Shown: positions 1 to 11,581, counted from the first letter of the stretch. The stretch is DNA of 64,000 bases from Petunia secreta (GCA_029990175.1 JARKIP010000033.1:20629001-20693000); one strand, 5' to 3'. Notes: a model not told the origin generated them from the letters alone. Program-made: numbers and translations.

Positions 1-350
1 GGGATGCAAAGCCAGGTATATCAAGTGCCTGCTCTTCGGGGCAAGATCTCAAAACTCCAGGAAGAATTGCGTACCTCAACGAGCGGGCCGAAGGCAAAGC
101 GACGAGGGCAAAGTTCGAGGAGGCTTGGGCTGTCGTTAAGACTAGGCTCAGCACACTCGAACAAGTCCAAGCTGGGCAAATTGTGCTCGAAGAGGAGAAA
201 GCTAAAGCCAGGGACGCTGCTGCCGGAGCTCAAAAGATTGTAGATGACCTTTCCTCGAGTGAGGGTTCGGATGATGGTGAATCCAAAGGCGACGAGGGGG
301 GCGAAAGTGCCGACGAGGGCAGTGAAGATGCCGAAGGGGGGAACCCTTAG
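1..350 (+). pseudogene. C-terminal end of the Tat antisense extra ORF (element A), frameshifted
   Basis: On the strand opposite to pol, the frame ending at the stop 348-350 encodes a charged helical segment followed by an acidic Ser/Asp/Glu/Gly tail that ends DAEGGNP. The same architecture ends the better preserved copy in element B (stop at 11579-11581), with similar segments (LEEE-x-AKA, then DDLSSSE against DELPSSE). Around position 75 the coiled-coil-like reading moves from frame 1 (ALRGKISKLQEELR) to frame 3, which I read as a frameshift. The 5' part is outside the window. Function is unknown. Confidence 0.6.
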
Positions 351-413
351 GAACAAGTAGTTCGTCTTTTGTGTATTGTGTTTTTTGTTTTAGGCCCTTG
401 TGCCTTTTGGTGT

Positions 414-459
414 AAGCCTTCGGGCTTTCTGATGTATATAATCTTGACCTTCGGGTCAA
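414..459 (+). other. Two C(TTCG)G tetraloop hairpins after the antisense ORF
   Basis: AAGCC-TTCG-GGCTT (414-427) and TTGACC-TTCG-GGTCAA (444-459) are perfect stems closed by TTCG. They lie 64 bases after the antisense ORF stop and upstream (on this strand) of the convergent integrase end. A weaker third inverted repeat (GCC-TCCA-GGC) follows near 483. Element B has three such hairpins at the same place, so the feature is conserved. A role in 3' end formation or RNA stability of the antisense transcript is inference. Confidence 0.6.
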
Positions 460-1096
460 CTTAATTGTGATATAAAAAATTAGCCTCCAGGCCTTATAAT
501 GATATGACTTCGCATTTCGCCTTAAGTGTTAGCTCTTGTATGAACAGAACACTTAAAGTAATTTGCTTGCAAGACTTAATTAAATAAAACCGATGTGAAC
601 TTAGAACGACGTCTCGTCCTCGAGTCAATGCATTCAGGATATAAATTTGGTTAGCAAAATCATAGAAACAAAGAGATATTGAATCAAGTTTATTTCATTG
701 ATAATATCAACGAGCCATACTCGGCTTTTTACAGAGGGCCAAGTCGAAGTGGACCTTGGGCGTAAAAACAAATTGACAACATGCCACTATCGGGCGTAAT
801 TACAATGTACTAATCTATTCCCTGGGTGTCAGTCCCCGGTTGTCGAATAGATAGGCTTCAGTTGAAAGGCTCAGTGTCGACCTCGGTTGCAACCCGCCTC
901 TTAATCCCCCTAGTGTTCGGGGTGTGAATCTTGATGAAGATCCGAGCACTGGAATTCGTTTTATCCGCTTCCTGAAAAAGGTCAAGCAAAATGAAAAGAG
1001 GAGCAAGTTAGTACATTTCAACTGAGGCCCTAGGAGCATTTTTCAGCTCGAGGCTGAGGGTAAACTTTAAATAATCAAGGAATTCTTACCTCTATT

Positions 1097-2235
1097 TCAG
1101 AAGTAGTACCGCTTCAAATTAGAGATGTTCCAATTTAAGGGTTCGGGTATGCCTTGCAGATCTTCGATTTGATAGGATCCCTTCTCGACAATTTCTTTGA
1201 CTTTGTAAGGTCCTTCCCAATTTGCGACGAGTTTTCCCCCGTTCTTTTTCTTTGTTGATTGATTCGTAGACTTCAGCACATAATCGCCAACTTTAAAATC
1301 TCTAAGTTTGGCCTTCCTATTGAGATACGCCTCGATCTGCCTCTTTTGTGCAACTAGCCGAACCAAAGCCAACTCTTTTTTCTCCTCAAGCAAGTCCAAC
1401 TCTATGCACATGGCTTGCTGATTCGCATCCTCGGTGGTATGGGCATACCGAAGACTTGGTTCGCCCACTTCCACGGGGATAAGGGAATCCATGCCATAAG
1501 CAAGTGAAAAAGGGGTCTCACTGGTGCTGTTCTTTTCAATTGTCCGCATGGCCCACAACACACCTGGCAACTCCTCGGGCCAAGGACCTTTTTTCTCATC
1601 GAGCCTTTTCTTGAGGTTTTTGATTATTACCCTATTTGAAGATTCGGCTTGGTCATTGGCACTTGGATGATAGGGGGTCGAAGCAATTCTTTTGATTCCA
1701 CATTGCTTGAAGAAATCAGTGATGGCTGCTCCATGAATTGTTTACCATTGTCGCAAGCAATTTCCCTTTGGACACCAAACCTGTAGATGGTGTTCTTCCT
1801 AATAAAATCGATTACCTCCTTTTGTCTCACCTCGGTGAGGGCTCCTGCCTCCACCCATTTTGTAAAGTAATCAGTTAAAACTAAAATGAACCAAGCACCA
1901 CCATTTCCCTTTGGTAAGGGACCAACAATATCCTTTCCCCACTTCATAAAAAGCCATGGTGACACGGCCGAATTCATGGGTTCGGCTTGTTGGTGAATCA
2001 TTCGAGCGTGTCGTTGAAACTTATCGCATTTTTGCACGGAGGCTTTTGCATCTGCGCTGATGGTGGGCCAATAGTACCCAGCTCTAAGTAATTTGCGCAC
2101 CAAAGAATTTCCCCCCGAGTGATTGCCATACTCGCCTTCGTGTATTTCAGCCATCACATATCTAGCTTCGTCTGGACCCAAACACTTGGCCTTCGGGCCG
2201 CAATGCAATCTCCTATAAAAAATTCCCTCGATCAT
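1097..2235 (-). pseudogene. Integrase region of element A pol, frameshifted
   Basis: Integrase inserts retrotransposon cDNA into the host genome. The segment 1627-2235 carries the zinc-binding region (H...H...C-x2-C, ending KCDKFQRH) and the catalytic core start (WGKDIVGPLP, then CDNGKQF). It then loses frame near 1730. Segment 1097-1570 continues with the core end (ETPFSLAYGMDSLIPVEVGEP) and the C-terminal domain ending NLKRYYF before a TAG-type stop. The same C-terminus is present in element B (12310-12500), confirming kinship. The core glutamate region is lost in the frameshifted gap. Confidence 0.8.
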
Positions 2236-2250
2236 AGAGTATGAAGCAGC

Positions 2251-3969
2251 TTAGGTTCTCAACTTCTTGGCTTCTTTCTTATCTTGGGGGAGAGTCCCCG
2301 AGTCGAAGTAAGAGATAAACTTACTCCGCCAATCCCATTTGTGGTCCACCAAGTTGACTTGCAATTTCATTTGTCTCATTTGCGCAGAGAGCAACCGAAC
2401 CATTGAATCAGTCCCCGAGTGAACTTCGTCGACTGCCAAACCCAAGTTTGCCAGGGCATCGGCTTCGGTATTTTCCTCTCGAGGTATTTTCCTCTTGGGA
2501 TTTAATGGCTGTTCGGGGTTGGTAAATGATGTCATACTCGCTCAATTCTACTACCCATTTTGATAACCTCTCCGATAACTCAGGTTTATGCAATATACTT
2601 CTCAAAGGGAAGGTAGAAACTACTGCTACTGGATGACATCGGATATAAGGTCGTAGTTTCCGAGCAGTAACAATTAAAGCAAGTGCTAGTTTTCCCAAGT
2701 GAGGGTACCTTGTCTCAGCATCGAAGAGTATTTTTCTCACATAGTAGATGGGCTATTACTTGCCATCTTCTTCCCGAACCAGCACAGCACTGACTGACAC
2801 CTCGAACACAGCCAAGTAAACTAGCAAGGTTTCATCATCTTTTGGCTTGGCGAGCAACGGCGCGTTAGCCAAATAACGTTTCAACTCCCTTAGCGCTTCT
2901 TTACACTCCGGTGTCCACTCGAAGTGATTATTTTTCCTTAAGATAGAGAATAATTTGTGGCATCTCTCCAAAGACCTTGAGATGAATCGACTCAAGGCAG
3001 CGATTCGGTCAGTTAAGCGTTAAACTTCTTTTACCCCGGTGAGCTCCTCGAGAATTTCTTCTATGGCTTTGATCTTGTCTGGGTTAGCTTCAATCCCTTG
3101 TTCAGAGACTATGAATCCCAAGAATTCTCCTGACCTTACACCGAAGGCACGTTTCTCAGGATTCAATTTCATGCCATATTGCCTTAGAACAGCTAAAGCT
3201 TCCCTCAAATGATTTAGATGATCCTTCATTCGAATTGACTTGATTAGCATATCATCTATGTAGACTTCCATAGATTTTCATATATACTCCTTGAACATGC
3301 GACATACTAATCTCTGGTATGTCGCCCCAGCATTTTTCAAACCGAAGGGCATCACTTTATAGCAAAAAGTACCTCGGTCAGTGATGAACGAGGTCTTCTC
3401 TTCGTCCTTCGGATCCATAAGGATTTGGTTTAACCCGAATAAGCATCCAAGAAGGTTAACAGTTTGTGTCCAGTCGTGGAGTCTATTAACTTGTCTATTT
3501 GTGGCAATGGGTAGGAGTCTTTGGGGCAAACCTTGTTTAGATCAGTGTAATCTATGCACATCCTCCACTTTCCGTTTTTCTTAGGCATGACAACCACATT
3601 AGCCATCCACTCGGGGTACTTCACCTCTCTTATGAAGCCATTCTCTTACAGCTTTGTAGTTTCGTCTTCGATTGCTTTCTTTTTAACCCCGGCGTGAGGC
3701 CTTTTCTTCTGCTTCACAGAGGTGAATTTTGGGTCTACATTCAGCTTGTGGGTCATGATCTTCGGATCGATACCAACCATGTCCGAATGGGACCAAGCGA
3801 AGCAATCATTATTGGACTTTAAGACTTCGATGATTGCTTTCTTCGACTCTGGGTCCAACTCCGAGCCGACAAATACCTTTCTTTCAGGAAAATCATTCAA
3901 TAAGGTGAAAGATTCCAACTCCTCAATAGTTGAGTCCTTGGCTATTGTTTCCGAGGCTCTTGAATGCAC
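2251..3969 (-). pseudogene. Reverse transcriptase and RNase H region of element A, several frames
   Basis: Fragments in order: RT start (3646-3969), palm with WRMCIDYTDLNK (3430-3624), VMPFGLKNAGATYQRLV (3278-3529) and the catalytic YIDDM (3020-3271). Then come gypsy RNase H (2408-2995, ending YQPRTAIKSQ) and an archaeal-type RNase H tail (2251-2535, PREENTEADALANLG). The N-terminal catalytic half of the archaeal-type RNase H is missing: the two enzymes are joined directly at about 2470-2505 across a repeated 12-mer. At least four frame breaks or stops separate the pieces, so this is a dead pol gene. Confidence 0.8.
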
Positions 3970-4031
3970 ACCGGGATCTTTTCAGTTTCTCCTCGGGGGT
4001 CCTCCTTGCTTGACCCCAGTTGCATTAGTTG

Positions 4032-4574
4032 CTATTGTTTTGGCCCAATCGGGGCGACTCCACTTTTCAATGCAACCGAATAGCATTCCCTTGCTACTCG
4101 TTGCTCTCCCTTTATTGATCGAACTCCCAATGGGGTCGGGAACTTGATCACTTGATGAAGGGTGGATGGGACAGGCTCTATAGAATGGATCCATGGTCTA
4201 CCGAGGATGACATTGTACGCCATGTCCTCAGGAAACACTTGAAATAGTATTTCCTTTCTAACTCCTTCAGCAAATGTCTTGAGTGTGATTTCACCCAATG
4301 TTTTCTCCGTGGAGTTGTTGAAGCCAGTCAACACTGTTGCCCCGTAGCTGATTATATTGACCGAGCTACCGGGGTCAATCAGGACTCATTTGATGTCTGA
4401 GTCATTTATTCTCAACATGATGACCAGGGTATCGTCATGAGGGAACATCATCCCATCGCAATCGTCATCATCAAACACAATCTCTTTACCCGAGCCTCCC
4501 ACTCGAGTACTCTTCTCCATGGTGATCGACAGCTTGGCGAACTTTTTTGCAGCTGCAAAGTTCACCCCTTTCAC
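4032..4574 (-). pseudogene. Aspartic protease region of element A, with in-frame TGA and frameshift
   Basis: Segment 4386-4574 (ending INDSDIK, then TGA) runs straight into LIDPGSSVN, the expected active-site position. A second frame continues to LGRPWIHSIEPVPSTLHQVIKF (4032-4334), a typical protease-to-RT linker of Tat elements. The catalytic triad reads D-P-G instead of the usual D-S/T-G, which would be expected to impair the protease. The stop lies three codons before the aspartate. Family assignment is firm; the order gag-PR-RT is normal. Confidence 0.75.
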
Positions 4575-4577
4575 CTC

Positions 4578-6262
4578 TTATCCCCCGGTGATAACATTTA
4601 CAACTCTCTCAGGGGGTGGAGCCCAAGGTGGTTGTCCATCACCTCGGTTCTTGGTGTAGTTGTCTTTTCCTTTGTCGGTAAGGAATTCGGCTAACACACC
4701 CTTCTTCAACAAATGTGCCACCTCGAGGCATAGTGCTTTGCAATCCTCGGTGCGATGGCCATAATCTGCATGGAACTTGCAGTGCAAATTTTGATCCCTT
4801 TTGTCTGGTGGAGTTCTCATGTCTTTGGGTATTCTTACCCTGGCGCTTCCCTTTATTATGCTGACCAGCTCCAAGGTCGATATATTGAAATTATAGCCAG
4901 GGATCCGAGGTAATTCTTTATTTTTCGAGACCAAAGCCGGGCCTGAAGAATTTCTTTGGTTCGAGTTGGAAAGAAAAAGAACCTTTCCTCCGAGCCGTTG
5001 GCTTACCTGTGGGCTTACAAACGAGTTTCCAAAGGAATTTCCCAGCCTTTGGCTGATAGGCTGCCTTGAGGAGGTGTATGGCTCGTACCTCCCCTTCGAG
5101 TTTCCTCGCGACGCCGCGGCGCGATACGAAGATTCACCTCGGTTCTTATAGTTGTGACCTCGGCCGTTGTTTTTAAATTCGGCTTCCTCCAGCCTTATCT
5201 TGGAGTAAGCTCGTTTGTGTAAATCGTCCCACTTCAGAGTTTGATACTGCTGAAGTTTTTTTCGCAACTCAGCAGCGACGTCGGAGTTGCGAACATTGAT
5301 ACCCTTTTCAAACTCCATAATGGCTAGAGTATCATCTATTTGAGGTAGCTCCATGCGCTCAGCGTGAAAGCGCTCGAGGAAGTCCTTGAGTGGCACACCG
5401 GGCCATTGCTTGACCTTGCATATATCCTTCTTCCTTTGAATAATTTTTTGTGCTCCGGTGTGGGCCTTAATGAAGGCGCTAACCATTTCTTTGAAGGTGA
5501 AAATTGACCCTGCTGGTAAGCGCATGTACCAACGTAGCGCTCTTTTTTCCAGATATTCGCCAATTTTTTTCAAAAACATTGACTCGAGCTCTATTGCCGT
5601 TAAGTCATTGCTCTTTACCATCGCCATGAACTCGGGTACATGTTCTTTGGGATCGGTGGTCCCATCATAATTTTTTAGGAGAGGAGCTTGAAATTTTTGG
5701 GAGTCGGAGCTGGTGCAGCTTCGGGCTTGAATGGCAACTCCCTATATTGATCGATGTCAAGCTCGTCTTCGGCCTTAGTGACCTCGGGGATGCTCTCAAG
5801 GCGCTTTTCCACACGCGCTTCGACACGAGCCTCAACTCGGGCTTCGATTTCACGATTTAACTTTTCAACGTCAGCCGAAGATGTGGTTTCTGCCACGGTG
5901 GGAAGCGTCCCGAAGTGTGGCGTTGTGCTCGGTATGGTTCCCAAACCCCCAGATGTGGGCCCATTTTGAATACCCCCTATTATCGGGCCCGTAGAAAACG
6001 AAGGGCGGGATGCCTCTATTTGGAGCCACAGGCTGAGTGTCATTCGATGTCGAGTTGTTCCTCGCCTCTAGCGAGCGTGAAATTCGGCATTGATGTTAAC
6101 TTGTTCATCCTGCCGCTATTGAAGAGCCCTGAGTGAAGCAACAACATAAGCTTGAAACACTTCGGTTGTCATCGGAGATGAAGAAGTAGGATCTGATTGA
6201 ACACCAGTCTGTCCATCGGGAGTTAACTGGTGTTCAGTAGGATTTCTACTATTATCAGCCAT
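4578..6262 (-). pseudogene. Gag region of element A, one in-frame stop and one frameshift
   Basis: Gag forms the virus-like particle. I place the start ATG at 6260-6262: a short reading (MADNSRNPTEHQ...) runs to a TAG at 6116-6118, and the frame then stays open through 5675, so only one stop breaks this part. It contains a small in-protein repeat of A-R-V-E units (about 5795-5850). After a shift near 5650, the frame 4578-5627 encodes the capsid region and a C-terminal motif C-x-F-H-x4-G-H-x2-E-D-C (residues 280-295) used by Tat gags in place of a classical zinc knuckle. It overlaps nothing else. Confidence 0.8.
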
Positions 6263-6335
6263 TTCGTCGTCAAATGATTATGCACTTCAACGAAAAAAAA
6301 ACATTTAACTTTGGAGCAAAGCGTTATTGCCTGAG

Positions 6336-6353
6336 TCCCCACAGACGGCGCCA
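6336..6353 (-). promoter_or_regulatory. Primer-binding site of element A
   Basis: On the minus strand TGGCGCCGTCTGTGGGGA starts three bases after the LTR end. It resembles the tRNA-Asp-type site TGGCGCCGTTGCCGGGGA used by many Tat and Athila elements, with some changed positions. Confidence 0.75.
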
Positions 6354-6356
6354 ATT

Positions 6357-6915
6357 TGTATGGGCCTAAATCAGTTTAGGATCACAAATCAAATTTGAGT
6401 AAGAACACAAGCAAATCTTGGTATCAAAGTCAAGAAAATGCTAAGAATAAGCGAAAATGCGAGGAAATAATGCGATTTCAATATATTGCTGTGAGTACAA
6501 ATTTTGCCAGAGTAATTCTGTATATATTTCTGAATGAATACAATGTAAAATGAAGTGCTATTTATAGGCTAAAGAGACCTCGCCCACGTTCTCCATGACT
6601 CATCATGCTCTCACCCACGTTCTGGCCATTTATTATGGGAGTTAGTGGGCTGAAGTAGTGGGCTGCTCAGGCCGCTTGGACCGAGGTGTCTCGCCGAAGT
6701 TCAAGTGTACGACTCCAGTGGTTGAACCTTGCTGTTCGACCGAAATGAATGTCACCGAAGCTCAGCATGTTGCTCGCCTTCGGTGGTGACATTGATGCTC
6801 GACTTCGGTAATCCAGTCTCTCGCTTCGATCTTTATCCTTTGGAACATCGGTTTGATTGTCCTCGGTTCACCATACTGAAGTGCTATCAGAGCACGTCGA
6901 TTTTTACCCAATACA
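6357..6915 (-). repeat. 5' LTR of element A
   Basis: On the plus strand the repeat runs from TGTATGGGCC to ACCCAATACA, and it matches the LTR at 7833-8385 along its whole length with many differences. The right end is set where similarity with the second LTR stops, and by the TG...CA rule on the minus strand. The next five bases are CTTAT. The matching target duplication would be outside the window. Confidence 0.8.
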
Positions 6916-7832
6916 CTTATATACTATAAATACGGTACTATCCAATTCCATATATGGTGTGTGATTATTAATACTGGGATTGTAGTCCCGGGATAATAAT
7001 AATCCCGAAATTGGGGAATATTTTTATCCTGCCAATCAAACGACTGCTCATAATTTTAGCTCCTTTTCCAGCCAAGTTACAATGCTGTTTATCAAAAGGT
7101 GTTTTTACGTAAAAACAGGACGCGGGCTTTGAAATCATACTATCGAGCGCCTTTTAGATTTCAAATTGAGGGGTAAAGCTTGAATGCAAGGTTGATGATT
7201 ACTCATGATAAGTGTAGTACCTGAGTTAAACTTTATTGGTATCTCGACTATTCTATTCACACTAGCACAAGAAAATTAATCACAATCCACAAAACTAGGA
7301 ATAGAAGCGGCAGTTTTGCCTAGTTTATGTTTAGTATAATAGCGCATGCTTGATGCTCCTTCCATTTGTATGAATGGCTTCCAAACATCAAATTAAATTT
7401 TATAAAAGCCACTTTTAGATCCATATGTCAAAAGACTTGACAATTATCGATAAAAGAAATGATAAACTACAATTATGCTACTGTTGTCATGTGGATAGAT
7501 TAAACTTTCTAAAACAACGATTTCTTGTTGAAATTTAGTAGTTCAACATTTAAAAATGTCAACAAGGACATTTGTTTTGAAAAGAGAAAAGAGAAAATAC
7601 AAATGACCCATCAAAAGTTTCCTGGCAATCTTTGAAGGCAGTGACATCTTTCTACAACCAAAGGGCGAAAAATATTTCTTTGCATTCCAACAAACTGTAT
7701 CCGAAGTCCACAATTGCATCTCCCAAACGACGGTTATAGGAATCGAGTATTACCAGTGCAGAGCCCCGAAAAAATGGATTTAAGTTATACCTTCAAATAA
7801 AACGGAAGAAACACTAACACAAGATTGTCAAG
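6916..7832. other. Non-coding spacer between elements A and B
   Basis: No supportable gene. A MITE-like inverted motif is visible at about 6975-7020 (GGGATTGTAGTCCCGGGATAA then AATCCCGAAATTGGGG). The rest is AT-rich sequence that I cannot assign. It is probably host DNA or older decayed repeats that received the two Tat elements. Confidence 0.5.
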
Positions 7833-8385
7833 TGTATGGGCCTAAACCGGTTTTAGGGTCACAAATCGAATTTGGGTTTGAATATAAGCAAAACTTCGTA
7901 TCAAAGCTAAATAAATGCGAGAAGTAAGCGTAAATGCAAAAGAATAAGTTGATTTCAATATATCGTAGTGAGTACAAATTTGGGCAGAATTTCAGTATGT
8001 ATTTCCAGATGTCTACAATATAAAATTAGGTACTATTTATAGGCCTAGGAGCCTTGCCCACGTTTTCCACTATCAGTTGTGCTTTGACCCACGATCTTGG
8101 CATTAAATGAAGGAGTTAGTGGGCTGAAGTAGTGGGCTGAAAAGCCGCTGGAACCGAGGCTATTCACCGAGGTGCATATACGCGACCTCGGTGGTGAGGC
8201 CTTGTTGTTCGCTTGAGGTGGGCGTTACCGAAGCTCAGCTTACGGCTCGCCTTCGGTGACGACCTCGGTGTGTGCCTTCAGTGACCCACTCATTTGCTTC
8301 GGTCTTTGGCTTGTCGTTAAGTGCTCAGTTGCTATCAGAATATGCGACGGGGGCAAATCTTCGCGAGCCGATTTTTACCCAATAT
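7833..8385 (-). repeat. 3' LTR of element B
   Basis: Starts TGTATGGGCCTAAACC and ends near ACCCAATATA. It is homologous to 6357-6915 throughout, sharing blocks such as the TATTTATAGG promoter-like stretch and GTTAGTGGGCTGAAGTAGTG. The purine tract just to the right (on the minus strand immediately 5' of the LTR) supports the boundary within a few bases. Confidence 0.8.
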
Positions 8386-8630
8386 AGATAGTTCCCCCCA
8401 CTCTTCGGTCACTTACCGAAGTTACCGAGGAGTGGAGTGAAATTCAGTGGGAAAGCGACGTGGCTTGAACTTATCCAAGCGTTTCAAATTTTTTCAACGG
8501 TTCGCGTCTCTTCAGGTCACTTCTCACTGACACATGTCACCCATCCGTTGGGTTTCCGAATGGTCACGCCGCATTTTTTGTTTCTCCCAACGTTACAATG
8601 ATGATGCCTCACCACTTGCTTCTTCCATAC

Positions 8631-8640
8631 CTATAAGTAC
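8631..8640 (+). promoter_or_regulatory. Putative TATA box for the antisense gene of element B
   Basis: CTATAAGTAC lies 133 bases before the ATG at 8773, outside the LTR and on the plus strand. A pyrimidine-rich leader (TTCTTCTTACTTCTACC) follows, as is common for plant transcription starts. This suggests a promoter private to the antisense gene. No transcript data are available here. Confidence 0.45.
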
Positions 8641-8772
8641 TTCTCCACCAAACTCTTCTTCTTACTTCTACCTTCTGTAATCAACAGTGTCAAGAGAGAA
8701 AAAGCAAAAGCTTCTATACTTTCCTTTATAGGCTTCCATCTTTACGAAAATTCTAAATTTCAAGCTTTAATC

Positions 8773-11581
8773 ATGTCTGCTACTCACTCTAGACAAAATT
8801 CAAGTGACTCCGGTGAAAGGGCAAAGATCGTGCAGTACACCGCCATTATTTCCAGCAGCGAGTTTATCACCACCGTGCCGGCGCTACAAGTGATAGAGGC
8901 AGAGGGAAGTGGAGAGGTGACTTCTACCGCTGGTGGCCCCAAACATCGAAATGCGAGGGCTAGGCATGACGTCGCTGCTGTGAGCGAGGACGTCAGCCTA
9001 GAGGAGGACGATGACGTCGTAGGTGGTGATGTCATGGAAGCAGCTGGTGCTGACGACATCACACACAGAGATGACGACGCCGAGGGCGATGATGCCGTGG
9101 GCGAGGTTGAAGGCGGAAATATCGCCGAGGTGGGATCCTCGGGTCCAATGATTCCCCTCGAGCAGGAGCTCGAGCCTCACCAAATTATTCCCTCCCACTT
9201 CGACAATAGCAAGGACCTCAAGCTGCAGGTCCAATCTGCTGACCAGGAGGAAAAGAATAGGAACATACCGGTAAATACGACACCGACCCGTATAACGCAA
9301 GCCCATATTGAGCGGGTCCGGAGGGAGTGCAAGTTTGGGCCCGAGGTGAAGGTAGTTATACCCGACCCAACAAGCAGAGTTTGCCACCACGTTGAGGGGC
9401 TCTCTTTCGCTTATACCTACCCTTTCACCCTCGGCTTCTCCCTTCCAGTGCACAAAATTATTGATGACTTCTGCCGAGCCCACAACTTGTGCTTGGCCCA
9501 ACTAAGCCCCGGCATTTGGAGAGTTTTTCAGTGCATGGACTGGCTGAGCAAAAAGGCCGGGGTCGAAATTTCATTGCAGCATCTCATCTCCCTTTACTAT
9601 CCCTACTTTCACAAGGCCGGGGTTGTGGCATTGAACAACCAAGGCAAATACGCGCTCCTCCACAAGAGCGAGGACAACGGGGACCGAAGCTGGAGTGATC
9701 GCTACATCTTGTTGGAGACCAGCATTTTATCCGCCGGATCCAGTTTCCCCGAGCGGTAGAACAACACACGTAAGTGTCTCTTCATTTTCATTTCACCCCC
9801 GGTGATCAGTCACGATTGCTAATCTTTTCCCATTATTATTTTTTAGCCAACAAGGTCGACATCGTTCCACCCGAGGGACTGACAGAATGGGTGAAAGCCA
9901 TGCCTGGGTCTCGTGAACGCCCAGAAAGAACATGGATGAAGATGGCTGCTGAGTTTGGCTGGCAGTCCAAACGGCATGGTGAGCTTTTTTGTGATGTTTT
10001 ACCTTATGTTGTGTTTTGGAATTCTGGCTTTTTTTTGCTGACTTCTTTCCCCTCGGTATCAAGTTTTCCGAACCGTACTGTCAACACAAAGAAAAGCAAG
10101 AAAAAGAAGGAAGAAAAGAAGAAGAAGAAAGATGGAGAGGAGACCAAGTCGGACGACAACCTGGCTTCGGTGGTGGGTGATTTGAAGGAGTTGAAGGCTG
10201 CAAAGTCTTCAAAATTTTTGAAGGGGGCCCCCGGTCAAGGGTCCTCTAAAGATAACCACCATCGTTGATCAACTCGTCGGTTACCATTCTTCTTTGCTTC
10301 CTTGTTTCAACTCTTCTATGTTGCTTTTCGTAGGTGTGAAGAGGAAGAGGGCAGTTTCAAAGAAGCCTTCTCGTTCGGTGGTTCCTCGCACCGAGGTGGA
10401 AACTTTCCCCTGGCCCGAGGCAACGGTGGAAGGGCGCCGAGGGCTAATTGATGAGCCCGATGAGGTTGCTCCTGAGGATTCTGTAGCCCAAAGAGCAGTT
10501 GAAGTTGTGGATCTGGAGGATCAGGAGCAGGATACCGGGGCTATGGCTGCTAAGGCTAAGGGTAAGGCCAAAGTTGCAGAGGCTGGGGCAGCTGCCACCG
10601 AGGGCAGGTCTGAAGCTGGTGCGATACGAGCACAAGCTGAACCCGTGTGGATTTCATCCTCGGTTGGGTCTTTTCACAGGCTGGAGGTATCTACCTCTTC
10701 AAATTTGATGTCTGGCACCCGAGGCGACATATTGAGCCTGATGCCCCTGCTTGGCCCCGAAGAGGATAAAGTGGTACAACCATTCTCCCCAGCTAAGCTA
10801 TTCACCACCCTCTCGGCCAACGCTCTCAGAGTAAGCCTCGATCTTTTAAGCTCACTTCTTTTCTAGGGATATTTCTTCATGCTGATTTTTGACGAATTTT
10901 CTCCCAGGGATTCGTGCCGTCGTTGAGAGCCATTGAGCTCGAGACCGCGAGGGCCGAGGAGTTTCAGCGCGTGGTTGGATCTTGGGACAAGCAGAAGGAC
11001 AACCTCAGGGCGCAAATAGCTGGATTGAAGGCTGATCTAGCTAAGTCCCAGTCCGCTTTGCTTGAGGTTGAAGCTTCCTCCTAGGCAAGGATTCAAGCTC
11101 TCGATGCTGAGTTCCAAGATGAGCGCTCGAGGGTAGAAGCTGAGGCTGCGAGTTTACGTGCCGAGCTGACTCAAGCAAAGGGCAAGGCCGAGGAGATGGC
11201 CAAAAAACATCACGATCAACTGAGGAGCATGTGCTTCACATCCAAAATTTGGAGGGTGAGAACTCCAAACTTTCAGCTAAGGAGGCCGAGATCGAAGCTC
11301 TACGAGACGAAGTCGCCGACCATAAAAATAGAGCTAAGATCAAGGTCAGGAGGGCTGAGCTGGATAAACAGTGGGCCATTATCAGCTCTCGGTTGAAATT
11401 GCTCAAGCAATGTCGCGCCGGCGAGCTCAACTTGGAGGAGGAGATTGTAAAGGCCGAGGCGAAAGCAGCAAAGGCCCAGGCTATCATTGATGAACTCCCA
11501 TCAAGTGAAGCCTCGAGCGATGAGGATGAAGAAGATGCCGAGGGGGGCTCCGAGGATAGAGGTGATTCTCCCGAGGCTTAG
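8773..11581 (+). pseudogene. Antisense extra gene of Tat element B (gypsy-type transposase-like domain plus coiled coil)
   Basis: Plus-strand gene opposite to pol. The first reading (8773-9756) has an acidic, low-complexity N-terminus, then a globular region (YPFTLGFSLPVHKIIDDFCR...LSPGIWRVFQCMDWL...LISLYYPY). From memory this resembles the Pfam family called putative gypsy-type transposon. Splice-like joins follow: donor at 9771 (GTAAGT), acceptor ending 9846, exon to about 9979, later acceptors ending near 10333 and 10907. The 3' part (10908-11581) is a long coiled coil with an acidic tail. Defects are a TAG at 9757-9759, a TAG at 11082-11084 and a frameshift near 11230. Function in the lineage is unknown. 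The intron model is inference. Confidence 0.65.

Larger units (their letters stand above)
1..6915 (-). mobile_element. Element A: Tat-lineage Ty3/gypsy retrotransposon, degraded, 3' end outside window
   Basis: The element reads right to left: 5' LTR (6357-6915), primer-binding site (6336-6353), gag, protease, reverse transcriptase, RNase H, integrase, then an extra gene on the opposite strand at the window edge. That gag-pol order, together with an antisense extra ORF between pol and the 3' LTR and an archaeal-type RNase H remnant, is known for the Tat lineage (Retand and relatives). Every coding module carries stops or frameshifts, so this copy cannot be autonomous. The 3' LTR must lie to the left of position 1. 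Lineage is assigned from motifs, not from a tree. Confidence 0.85.

Noticed and set aside
8784..9501. Minus-strand frames opposite the Tat antisense gene
   Set aside because: They are shadow frames; the plus strand carries the domain and codon structure shared with element A.
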